Assembly: GCA_963811335.1 (NCBI GenBank)
Contig: CAWERB010000019.1
Location: 113,282 to 177,281 of the forward strand
Reading direction: 5' to 3'
DNA: 64,000 bases
From: Trebonia sp963811335
Lineage (GTDB): Bacteria > Actinomycetota > Actinomycetes > Streptosporangiales > Streptosporangiaceae
A program made the position numbers and the translations under genes. The stretch's first letter is position 1. Every line of letters starts with the position of its first letter. The notes beneath the pieces were generated by a model that saw only the letters and a program-made list of their open reading frames with translations, did no database searches and was not told the origin of the DNA. Of this stretch, positions 9,403 through 17,230 are shown one piece after another.

Positions 9403-10293
9403 TTAACCACGGGCTCGCCCAAACTTGACCACGTGGCTACTGGTCACTTCGCGCCGGTCACCGTCTACCCAGAAGAGCTCGACGCCGGCTACCCGGAGGA
9501 TGGTGTCACCTTCCAGGAGCGAGTACGGGTCGGCGAAGTAACAGCGGCGGAAGCCGGATTCCGCGATGAGGCGGGCGCAGGCCGGGCACGGGAACGTGGT
9601 CACGTACAGGTCCGCGCCGTCCAGCGGCACGCCGTCGCGCGCGGCCTTGGCCACGACGGACGCCTCCGCGTGGATGGCGGTGGACAGGTCGGCCCGCACG
9701 CCGCGGCTGAAGCCGTCCCGCGGGTCTCCGTCGGTGTACGGTGCGTACTCGGTCGGGCAGTGGTGGTTCCACGCTTCCCCGAGGATCCGCTCGCCGCGCC
9801 AGGCGATGGCGCCCACCTGCCGCCACCAGTCCGAGCTGTGGCCCGCCAGCTCGCTTGCCCTGGTCAGCAGGTGCCCGGGGAGGCCGGCTTGCGTGACCGT
9901 GCCGTCAGCCGCCGCGGGCCGGCGCGCCCGGCTCCAGTCCCGGTCCCAGCGCAGGAAGGTCTTGTCGAAGACCAGGTTCCTGTTCGCACCTAGCTGTTGT
10001 TCTTCAGCGAGCTGCCTGGTCACGTCCTCGTCGGGCAGCACCAGGGTGTCCCCGGTCAGCGCGGCCGGCAGGTCGGCTGGCTCGACGACCAGGACTCGGG
10101 CGCCGGGCAGCATGACGCGGAGGAACTGGGCGGCCCGCTCCGGCGGCAGCGCCCTGATGTCCTTGGCCAGCGACTTGAACGCCGACTTGAACCCGGCGCC
10201 GAGTAGCAAGACCTCCGCCGCGTCCGGGTGCCTGGCGAAGAAGGCCTCATGGCCCGCGTGCACCACCGGAAGGTACAGCAGGACCTGTTTCAC
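9403..10293 (-). CDS. dCMP-deaminase-like protein with an extra N-terminal HxGH-bearing domain
   Basis: 296 residues from GTG 10293. The C-terminal half (about 150-275) is a zinc-dependent cytidine/deoxycytidylate deaminase fold: HAE at 208-210 (metal His and catalytic Glu) and PCPAC at 235-239 (two metal Cys). The N-terminal ~130 residues are not part of ordinary dCMP deaminases; they contain VVHAGH at 10-15, reminiscent of the HxGH motif of nucleotidyltransferases, though the rest is too diverged for me to be sure. It is the third gene after a ThyA-like and an HxGH nucleotidyltransferase gene. Probable role: deamination of a pyrimidine nucleotide in a dedicated pathway. Substrate unknown. 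Confidence 0.75.
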   Translation of the reverse strand: MKQVLLYLPVVHAGHEAFFARHPDAAEVLLLGAGFKSAFKSLAKDIRALPPERAAQFLRVMLPGARVLVVEPADLPAALTGDTLVLPDEDVTRQLAEEQQLGANRNLVFDKTFLRWDRDWSRARRPAAADGTVTQAGLPGHLLTRASELAGHSSDWWRQVGAIAWRGERILGEAWNHHCPTEYAPYTDGDPRDGFSRGVRADLSTAIHAEASVVAKAARDGVPLDGADLYVTTFPCPACARLIAESGFRRCYFADPYSLLEGDTILRVAGVELFWVDGDRREVTSSHVVKFGRARG

Positions 10294-10302
10294 TGGCCGG
10301 CC

Positions 10303-10336
10303 AGCTTCATGGGCGGGTCAGCTTCATGGGCGGGTC
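10303..10336. repeat. 17-bp perfect tandem repeat between nucleotidyltransferase and deaminase genes
   Basis: AGCTTCATGGGCGGGTC occurs twice back to back (10303-10319 and 10320-10336), filling most of the 41-bp gap and touching the stop of the upstream gene. Confidence 0.85.
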
Positions 10337-11060
10337 AGCTCCGCGGCCGGGTAGCCGACGCCAGCTTGCTGCGCAGTGTGGCCGTGTTGTCCGCGTCGTC
10401 GGCGGTGGCCGGGTTGGCCATGATGATGTCCCGCAGGCGCGCCGAGGTGCTCACCGTCGCCATCCGCTCGAGCACCTTGACCCGGCCGCAGTACTTCGCC
10501 TCGAGCTCGGTGATCTCCGCTTGGGTGTAGGTCTCCTCGGTCGCCACGAGCACGTCCGGGCGTACCGCCTTGATCAGGGCCCACTTGGGGTGATGGGTGT
10601 GCTTGAGCGTGACCAGGCCCACGCCGCGCTGGTGGGTGACCATGCGGAGCCGCTCCATCTGCGGCACGACGGGGCGGTTCTCCCCCTTGCGGCCGCGGAT
10701 CTTCTCGTCGCTGTCCAGCCCGACGATGAGGAAGTCGCCGAACTGGCGGGCCGCCTCCAGGTACATCGAGTGGCCCTCGTGGATGACGTCGAAGGAGCCG
10801 CTGGTCAGCACCACCTTGAAGCCGAGCGTGCGCAGCGCGTTGACCGTGGTCTCGATCTTGTCGTAGTCCTCGATGAAGCGCTGGTCGAAGTTGGAGGCGT
10901 CGGCGAACAGGCTGCTCGACATGCCGAGCGAGGAAAGCAGCGGTGCGGGGCCGAAGGTCTTGCCGTTGCCCGGCTTGGCGTCGCCTGGCCGGCCCTCGCC
11001 TGGCCGGCCCTCGCCTGGCTTGCCGTGACGGCCGCCGAGTAGCCGCCCGATCCTGCTCAT
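10335..11060 (-). CDS. Cytidylyltransferase-like (RfaE2/TagD-type) nucleotidyltransferase
   Basis: 241 residues from ATG 11060, which has AGAGGGG about 8 bases upstream; ATG 11087 is an alternative with a poor site. Residues 12-35 are a short Gly/Pro/Lys repeat (GEGRP units). The catalytic domain begins near 80: TSGSFDVIHEGH at 86-97 is the HxGH nucleotide-binding signature, followed by VGLDSDEKIRGRKGENRP and, near the end, MATVSTSARLRD, the equivalent of the ISTTxL(I/R) motif. These enzymes join a nucleotide to a phosphorylated sugar, alcohol or vitamin. Placement between a ThyA-like and a deaminase gene suggests a nucleotide substrate or product. Exact substrate unknown. Confidence 0.82.
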   Translation of the reverse strand: MSRIGRLLGGRHGKPGEGRPGEGRPGDAKPGNGKTFGPAPLLSSLGMSSSLFADASNFDQRFIEDYDKIETTVNALRTLGFKVVLTSGSFDVIHEGHSMYLEAARQFGDFLIVGLDSDEKIRGRKGENRPVVPQMERLRMVTHQRGVGLVTLKHTHHPKWALIKAVRPDVLVATEETYTQAEITELEAKYCGRVKVLERMATVSTSARLRDIIMANPATADDADNTATLRSKLASATRPRS

Positions 11061-11100
11061 TGACCACCCCTCTCCGTTGTCTGTCATGCTAGAGCGCCGC

Positions 11101-11997
11101 TCAGGTCGCGATGGGGATCGCGCCGATCGCCGGGTTCGGGTGGTAGTCGATGAGGTCGAAGTGCTCCGCGCGGAAGTCGTGGATGTCGGTCACCGCGCGG
11201 CCCGCCTCGTTCAGGGTGACCGTGGGCAGCGGTCGCGGCTCGGTGGCGAGCATGGCGCGGACGGCGTCCACCTGGTCGGCGTAGATGTGCGCGTCGGAGA
11301 TCGTGTGGTAGTACGCCACCGCCGCGTACCCGGTGAGCTGCTCGAGCATGAGGGCGAGCGCGGCGTACTGGATCAGGTTGGACGGGACACCGACCGGGAC
11401 GTCGCCTGAGCGCTGCGTCATGTGCACGTGCAGGCCGCCGCCGAGGACGCGGACGTGCACCCAGCCGTGGCACGGCGCGATGGTCGTGCGCGGCTGCTTG
11501 CCCGCGCCCCTGACCTGGTACGGCGCGATCCACGGGTCGACGAAGTGGGTGCGCAGCTCGGGCAGCTCGCGCAGTTGCTCGACTAGGTGCTTGAACTGGT
11601 CGAACGGCTGCCCATCCGGCGTGGGGAAGGAGTGGAACGCGCCGCCGTAGGAGCCGGGCCCGAGGCCGCCTGGCTCGATGCCCTTCTTGAGCGTCTTCTC
11701 CGGGGTCGCCCAGGGCCCCCACCAGTCCACGCCGAACCGCTCGAACTCCGCGAGCGTGGTGGCCCCGTTGATGAACGCGCACAGCTCGCCGATGGGCTTG
11801 CGCCAGAACGACCTGACGCTGCGCTCGGTGATCACCGGGAACCCCGCGGCGAGCGGGAACCGCATGGTCTGCTGCATGACCGTCAGCGCGTTGACGCCCT
11901 GCCTGGTCTGCGCCTCGACCCCGGCACCGAGGATGTGCCCGAGTACCCGCCGGTATTCCGTGCTGACGGGGCGCTGGTCATACGGCAGGTAGTCCAT
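11101..11997 (-). CDS. thyA: Thymidylate synthase-family (ThyA-like) protein
   Basis: 298 residues. ThyA methylates dUMP with methylene-tetrahydrofolate. Seen: active-site Cys176 in APCHGWVHV, the phosphate-binding QRSGD (195-199), and VGVPSNLIQYAALAL with Asn207 at the position that selects uracil over cytosine in ThyA; dCMP/CMP hydroxymethylases usually have Asp there. The segment HTISDAHIYADQV replaces the usual HLYxNH motif. Length is close to normal. Divergence from housekeeping ThyA at several motif positions (GWVHV, HTISDAH), plus operon partners (nucleotidyltransferase and deaminase), leaves open a specialised pyrimidine methylase or hydroxymethylase. First gene of the cluster. Confidence 0.82.
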   Translation of the reverse strand: MDYLPYDQRPVSTEYRRVLGHILGAGVEAQTRQGVNALTVMQQTMRFPLAAGFPVITERSVRSFWRKPIGELCAFINGATTLAEFERFGVDWWGPWATPEKTLKKGIEPGGLGPGSYGGAFHSFPTPDGQPFDQFKHLVEQLRELPELRTHFVDPWIAPYQVRGAGKQPRTTIAPCHGWVHVRVLGGGLHVHMTQRSGDVPVGVPSNLIQYAALALMLEQLTGYAAVAYYHTISDAHIYADQVDAVRAMLATEPRPLPTVTLNEAGRAVTDIHDFRAEHFDLIDYHPNPAIGAIPIAT

Positions 11998-12063
11998 AGG
12001 CCGACAGCTTAGCGGCGCGCCCTGCTCCAGGCTCGGCGCCCGGCCTGCTCAGTCACCCGCGGT

Positions 12064-12903
12064 TCACGAGCCGGTCCCGGTCGCGGGCTGCCACGCCAGG
12101 ACCCGGCGCTCGACCAGGCCGAACACCGCGTTGAGCACCATGCCGAGCAGGCCGAGCAGCACGATCACGTCCCACAGGCCGAGGACGTTGAACAGCGACT
12201 GGTCCTGGAGCATCTCCCGGCCGATGCCGTTCGTGCTGCCGACGAACTCCGAGATGATCATCAAGACCAGGGCGAGGGCCAGGCTCAGCCGCAGCCCGGC
12301 GAAGATCTTCGGCGCGGCGCTCGGCAAGATGATGCGGCTCAGCCGGATGAGCGGCGGTATGCGGAAGGCGCGGGCCGTTTCCAGGTGCCCGGGGTGCACG
12401 TGACGCGCGCCGTCGATGGAATTGAGCAGCACCGGCCAGATCACACCGAAGATGATCGCCGCCAGTTCCATCCCTGTGCCGATGTTGAACACGAGCAGGA
12501 ACACCGGCACCAGGGCGGGCGGCGGTACCGCCCGGGCGAAGTGGACGACCGGCTCGGTGAGGGCGGCGAGCAGCGGCAGGCGGCCGATCGCGACGCCGAT
12601 CGCGACGCCGGCGGCGGCGCCGACGGCCCAGCCGACCAGCATCCGGCCGAGGCTCGGCAGCAGGTTGGCGGTCGCGTCGGTGGTGAGCCACAGGTGGCCG
12701 GCCGGCCCGGAGAACCACTGGTGGTACATGTCCGGCAGGATCTGCGACGGCGGCAGGTAGAACGAGTTGCCTGCCGCCTCGGCGCTGAGCTGCCAGGTGG
12801 CGACGAGGGCGGCCAGCACCGCGAGCCGCGCGGCGAGCAGCGCCACGCGGCGGGAGGCCGCTCCCCTGGCGCGCTGGCGGCCCGTGAGCGCCGCGGTGAT
12901 CAC
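12064..12903 (-). CDS. ABC transporter permease (SsuC/TauC/ThiX type), second permease
   Basis: 279 residues from GTG 12903; its start overlaps the stop of the preceding permease (GTGA). About six hydrophobic segments and the binding-protein-dependent permease motif region (ETARAFRIPPLIRLSRIILP, the EAA loop contacting the ATPase). Family: nitrate/sulfonate/taurine/thiamine-precursor importers. It ends the five-gene operon ATPase - MetE-like - binding protein - permease - permease. A longer frame starting at 13008 would run over the previous gene, so I reject it. Confidence 0.87.
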   Translation of the reverse strand: MITAALTGRQRARGAASRRVALLAARLAVLAALVATWQLSAEAAGNSFYLPPSQILPDMYHQWFSGPAGHLWLTTDATANLLPSLGRMLVGWAVGAAAGVAIGVAIGRLPLLAALTEPVVHFARAVPPPALVPVFLLVFNIGTGMELAAIIFGVIWPVLLNSIDGARHVHPGHLETARAFRIPPLIRLSRIILPSAAPKIFAGLRLSLALALVLMIISEFVGSTNGIGREMLQDQSLFNVLGLWDVIVLLGLLGMVLNAVFGLVERRVLAWQPATGTGS

Positions 12904-13690
12904 TCCGGTCCTCCGGCGGAGGCGGTGAGCGCGAAGTGCCAGCCGAACAGCCGCCGCTCCGCGGTGACGAAGACGGCGTTCACCGCGAGCCCGATCAGCC
13001 CCGCCCACACCGCGATCGCGATCATGACGGTCAGGTCCCCTCCCCGTTCTCCTCCTGGGCCGCGAAGGCGCCGATGCCCGCCATCCCGGTGCCGATGAGC
13101 TCGACCGCGACCGCGACCACGAACGCGAACGACGCGGCGATCCGCACGCCGGTGCCGATGAACGGCGCCGCGCTCGGCAGCGATACCCGGCGCGCGACGG
13201 ACAGCGGGCCGAAGCCGAAGGAGCGCAGTGTCTCCACGGCCAGCGGCTCCACGCTCCTGACTCCGTAGATCGTGTTGATCAGCACCGGCCACACGGACGC
13301 GAACACGACGACCGCCACCTGCGTGCGCTGGTTGTCCTGCACGACCAGCAGGACAAGGGGGACAAGCACGACCGCGGGGAGCGGCCGCGCGAACTCAATC
13401 ACCGGCCGCACCACGGGCTCGGCCCACGGCACCGTGCCAAGCAGCAGGCCCACGGGCACGGCGATGACGACCGCGATCGCCATCGCCTCCGCCCACGTCG
13501 CCATGGTGTCGCCGACGCTGGCCACGAACGAGCCGTTCCTGGCCAGGTCGGCCGCGCTGGCGAGCACCGCGGACGGCAGCGGGAAGGTCGCCGGGTCCAC
13601 CCGGCAGGCCCAGAGGGCCAGCTGGGCGGCACCGAACAGCAGGGCAAGCCCGGCGGCGCCGAGGTAAGCCCGGCGCAGGACAGCGGGCAT
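12900..13690 (-). CDS. ABC transporter permease (SsuC type), first permease; one frameshift
   Basis: Starts at ATG 13690, sharing one base with the stop of the binding-protein gene (TGATG). Hydrophobic segments, a periplasmic loop and the EAA-type loop (ETLRSFGFGPLSVARRVSLP) are present. The frame stops at 13031 after AQEENGEGT, but one missing base in the GGGG run near 13036 would give ENGEGDLTVMIAIAVWAGLIG and a normal last membrane helix and tail ending at 12900. That end overlaps the next permease start by GTGA, which strongly supports the repaired reading. Partner permease of 12064-12903. Confidence 0.82.
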
Positions 13691-14763
13691 CAGGCCGCCG
13701 AGCTCGATCCAGCCGGCGGGTAGAACATCGACTTGACGTCGAAGTCCGACGGCAGCTGGCCGAGCCCCTCGATCACGCTGGCCACCCGCTGCATCCGGGC
13801 GAGGGTGAGCGTCGTGTTGTACGTGGGCAGCGTGATGACGTTAGCGATCTGCGGCTTCATCGTCGGGATCCACTTGGGCAGTTCGCTGCGGACGTAAGCG
13901 CTGTTGGTCGCGGCGACCTGAGTCGCCTCGGTCATCGCGCGCTGGAAGGCGGCCACGGTCTTCGGGTACTTCTGCACGAACGCCGCGTTGGTCCCCCAGC
14001 AGGCCGTAGGGAAGCCCGCAAGCGGGCCGCCGAGCAGGTCCGTAAGCACGCGGTCGCCGGCCGCGGCCTCCGCGGTGGTGATGAACGGCTCGGTGGTGAA
14101 GATGGCGTCGACCTGGTGGGCCGCCAGGGCCGTCAGGGCGGCGGAGAAGGGCAGCACCACGGTCGTGAAGTCGGCCGAGGACTCGTTATAGGGCTTCATC
14201 TGGATGTCCGCGGCCATGGAGCCGAAGTTGAACCCGGGCGCGGGGAAGCCGACCTTCTTGCCCTTGAGCTGCGCGACCGAGGTGAGGGGCGAGTCCTTGG
14301 GCACCAGCAGGACGTAGAGGCCCGGCGACGTCTGCGAGTTGTCGGCGACGATCCGCAGGTTCAGGTTGGGCACCGCCTTCTCCGCCGCGAACATGCCGAC
14401 GTAGTTCTCGCCGGTGAAGTCCATCGTGTGGCTGAGCAGGCCCTGCGTGCCCGCGTTGGTCGTCGTCTCGGTGATGATCTTGACATTGGTCAAGCCCTGC
14501 TGCTTGAAGAAGCCCTTGTCCTGCGCGATCTGCAAGGTCACCGAGTCCGCGCTCGGCAGGGCACCGATGGTGATGCTGGACAGTTCCGGTGCGCCGGTGG
14601 CGGGGCTGCTGCCTCCCGCGGTGCTGCTCGCGCCGCCCGCGGTGCTGCTCGCGCCGCCTGTGGCGCTGCTCGTCGAGGAGCCTGAGCTGCACGCGCTAAT
14701 GCCGAGGGCCAGCGCGGCGACCGCGAGGATGAGCGGCCTTTTGAAAAGACGCTGGACGTTCAT
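13690..14763 (-). CDS. ABC importer substrate-binding lipoprotein (SsuA/ThiY/NMT1-like)
   Basis: 357 residues. N-terminal signal with lipobox LGISACSS, then an Ala/Ser/Gly-rich linker with a repeated GGASSTAGG unit. The mature part shows the NMT1/SsuA fold pattern: ITIGALPSADSVTLQIAQDKGFFKQQGL at the start, LKGKKVGFPAPGFNFG, and HQVDAIFTTEPFIT. Such proteins bind sulfonates, nitrate or pyrimidine/thiamine precursors. The MetE-like gene upstream and SsuC-type permeases suggest an organosulfur substrate, but this is inference. Downstream permease starts within its stop codon. Confidence 0.85.
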   Translation of the reverse strand: MNVQRLFKRPLILAVAALALGISACSSGSSTSSATGGASSTAGGASSTAGGSSPATGAPELSSITIGALPSADSVTLQIAQDKGFFKQQGLTNVKIITETTTNAGTQGLLSHTMDFTGENYVGMFAAEKAVPNLNLRIVADNSQTSPGLYVLLVPKDSPLTSVAQLKGKKVGFPAPGFNFGSMAADIQMKPYNESSADFTTVVLPFSAALTALAAHQVDAIFTTEPFITTAEAAAGDRVLTDLLGGPLAGFPTACWGTNAAFVQKYPKTVAAFQRAMTEATQVAATNSAYVRSELPKWIPTMKPQIANVITLPTYNTTLTLARMQRVASVIEGLGQLPSDFDVKSMFYPPAGSSSAA

Positions 14764-14843
14764 CGTCCTCCTACTATCTATTGTTAATAATTTTCTTAAC
14801 AGAGGGGTTACGCGCGGGCAGGCGCGCCTGGCGGGCGGCCGGC

Positions 14844-15956
14844 CTAGCCCCAGACCTGCTGGGCCGTTGCGGCGACCAGCTCGAGCTTCCTGCGCTGGTC
14901 GTCAGGGGTGATGAGGTTGCCCGCCGCACCGGAGGCGAAGCCGCACTGCGGGCTGAGCGCCAGGTTGTCAAGCGGGACGTGGCGTGACGCCTCCGTGATG
15001 CGGCGCAGCAGCTCGGCCGGGTCCTCGAGCTGCGGGTACTTCGTGGTGATGAGGCCGAGGACCACGGTCGGGCCGTCCTTCGGCACGAACCGGAGCGGCT
15101 CGAAGCCGCCGGCCCGCTCGGTGTCGTACTCGAGCAGGAAGCGGTCGACGGGAACCTCGTTGAACAGCCGCTCGGCCACCGCCTCGTAGCTGCCGCTGCC
15201 GCCGTAGGCGCTGCGGGCGTTACCGCGGCAGACGTGCAGTCCGACGGTCATCTCGGGATGGGCCCGCTTGATGGCGCTGACGAGCCTCTGGTCGACGTCC
15301 ACCGTCGCGTCGAGCAGCTGCTGCGGGCTGAGGCCGCCGCGGACGTTGTCCGCCTTGCCCGTGTCGAACACCCGGTTGTAGGCCAGCGAGTCGAGCTGGA
15401 TCCACCGGACGCCCTGGGCGGCCAGGCGGTCGACCTCGGCGAGCTGCAGTGGCACGAGGTCCTCGATCAAGGCGGCAGGCGTCGGGTAGACCGCCGCGCT
15501 GACCTGCGGGTGCCAGATCATCGCGCCCATCGAGGCGCTGACCATGGTGATCTTGAACGGGCCCGGCGCGTGCTTGGCCATGAACGCGGCCTCGGCGCCG
15601 GTGAGGTCCTGCTTCATCGTCACCTTGGCGGCGGCCGCAAGCCCGTCGGACCCGATCTCCTCCTGGGGCACTTCCTTGCCGTCGCGGTACCACTTCATCG
15701 TCCGCTGCGCCGGGACCAGCCCGTCGAGCGCCTCCATCAGGCCGGCCCGCCAGGAGTCCCGGCGCGCCTCGCCGTCGGTGAACACCCGCAGGCCCGCTTC
15801 CTCCTGCATGGCCAGGTGCTCGGTGATGGCCCGGTCCTCCGCCTCGCGGAGGGCATCGGCGCTGAGCGTGCCCTCCGCATGCGACTTGCGCGCCTCGAGC
15901 AGCCACGGCGGGCGCAGCAGGCTGCCCACATGCTCGGCGTGGTACTCGGTGGTCAT
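14844..15956 (-). CDS. MetE-like cobalamin-independent methyltransferase (C-terminal catalytic domain only)
   Basis: 370 residues of the UROD/MetE-like barrel. Zinc/thiol-binding residues are visible: GLHVCRGN (His-x-Cys) and LSPQCGFAS (second Cys), plus WIQLDS for substrate binding. It lacks the N-terminal half of full MetE, like the short YxjG/YxjH and core-MetE proteins that transfer methyl groups to or from thiols. Lying between the ATPase and binding-protein genes of one operon, it probably processes the imported compound, for example a methylated sulfur compound. Substrate unknown. Start ATG 15956 lies 49 bp after the ATPase stop. Confidence 0.85.
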   Translation of the reverse strand: MTTEYHAEHVGSLLRPPWLLEARKSHAEGTLSADALREAEDRAITEHLAMQEEAGLRVFTDGEARRDSWRAGLMEALDGLVPAQRTMKWYRDGKEVPQEEIGSDGLAAAAKVTMKQDLTGAEAAFMAKHAPGPFKITMVSASMGAMIWHPQVSAAVYPTPAALIEDLVPLQLAEVDRLAAQGVRWIQLDSLAYNRVFDTGKADNVRGGLSPQQLLDATVDVDQRLVSAIKRAHPEMTVGLHVCRGNARSAYGGSGSYEAVAERLFNEVPVDRFLLEYDTERAGGFEPLRFVPKDGPTVVLGLITTKYPQLEDPAELLRRITEASRHVPLDNLALSPQCGFASGAAGNLITPDDQRRKLELVAATAQQVWG

Positions 15957-16005
15957 GGTGCCTCACTCTCTGGTCGGTATCGCCGGTTGGGTCAGCCCCA
16001 TCAGG

Positions 16006-16783
16006 TCAGCAGGGCTCGGGCAGCTTGGACGCCCGGACGAGGCGGCTCACCTCGGCCCGCAGGCGCGCGAACTCGCGCAGTTCCTTGGTCGCGATCTGGT
16101 CGCGCGGCGAGGGCAGGTCCACCGGCACGTCGGCCACGACCCGGCCAGGTCCGCGGGTCAGCACGATCACCCGGTCGCCGGTGTAGACGCTCTCGTCGAT
16201 GTCGTGCGTGACGAGCAGGATCGTGATGTTCCTGTCCGCCCGGACCCGCAGCACCAGGTCCTCCAGGTCCTCCCGCATCTGCGCGTCCATCGACCCGAAC
16301 GGCTCGTCCATCAGCAGCAGCACGGGGTCGCAGGCGAGCGCGCGGGCGATGGCGACCCGCTGCTGCATGCCGCCGGAAAGCTGCCACGGGTGCCGCGGCG
16401 AATCCGGCCAGGCCAACCGAGTCGAGGGCGGCCAGCGCGGTGCGCCTGCGTGCCTTACCTGACCGGCCGGGCCGCCCTCGCCCGGCGCGGCGCAGCGGCA
16501 GCGCCACGTTGTCTACGACAGTCAGCCACGGGTAAAGGGAGCGGCTGTAGTCCTGGAAGACGACCGCGAGCCGGTCGGGCACCCTGGTCACGGGCATGCC
16601 GTCGAGCACCACCCGGCCGCTGGTCGGCGGCAGCAGGCCGGCCAGGCAGCGCAAGAGAGTGGACTTGCCGCACCCGGACGGACCGACGATCGTCACGAGT
16701 TCCCCGTCGGCCACCTGGAGGCTGACGTCGGCGATCGCCACGTGGGACCCGAAGGCCCGGGTCAGGCCGGTTACCTCAAGCAC
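16006..16783 (-). CDS. ABC transporter ATP-binding protein (SsuB/TauB type); one frameshift
   Basis: Starts at GTG 16783 (VLEVTGLTRAFG) with AGGAG 5 bases upstream. Walker A GPSGCGKST, Q-loop FQDYSRSLYPW, signature LSGGMQQRVAIARAL, Walker B LLLMDEPFG and H-loop THDIDE are all present, but the first two lie in one frame and the rest in another. A 1-2 base indel near 16395 (expected FAARHPWQLSGG) splits the gene. Family: nitrate/sulfonate/taurine importers. First gene of the operon down to 12064, and it energises the two permeases there. Confidence 0.87.
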
Positions 16784-17230
16784 CGCGCTCCTATTCGGCT
16801 TCCCAATTGAGGAAAGGCGGCATCGCCAATGCCGCAATTGCACTGGCCGTACCGCTTACCACCGCATCAGTTATATTGACAAACCTTCATCGACGGGCAC
16901 TTATGGGCGGCCGCGAAAACCCGTGCCATGCCTGGGTAAGGACAATACCGAAACGTCGGCGCCCGCGAGTCTTACGAATGAAGAACGCCCTGCTCAGCGT
17001 AACCATCGAGAATCCATATACCCCGGCATATCATTAAGGAATACTAATGCTTCATAAATAACGAGCGCACGGCATCACCGGCCTGGTTAGCTTTGCAACT
17101 GCACTTTGGGAGCGGTCACCCGAAGTTTGCGGTCCTCGATTTGCGGTTGCACAAAGACCCATGTAATTTCCGCCGAGTTCTGCCCCGGATCGGCGGGTTC
17201 TGCTAATGGGAAGCAGAGGGATCCCCACGG
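16784..17230. other. Divergent intergenic region, lower GC, no gene seen
   Basis: Separates the leftward importer operon from the rightward histidine kinase. It is clearly richer in A/T than its surroundings (16800-17060), as expected of promoter DNA. TTGACA at 16876 could be a -35 element for a rightward promoter. I found no riboswitch-like structure or credible small gene. Confidence 0.4.

Noticed and set aside
16784..17230. Possible riboswitch ahead of the MetE-like/importer operon
   Set aside because: I could not find conserved SAM or cobalamin riboswitch features; only A/T-rich promoter-like DNA is seen.
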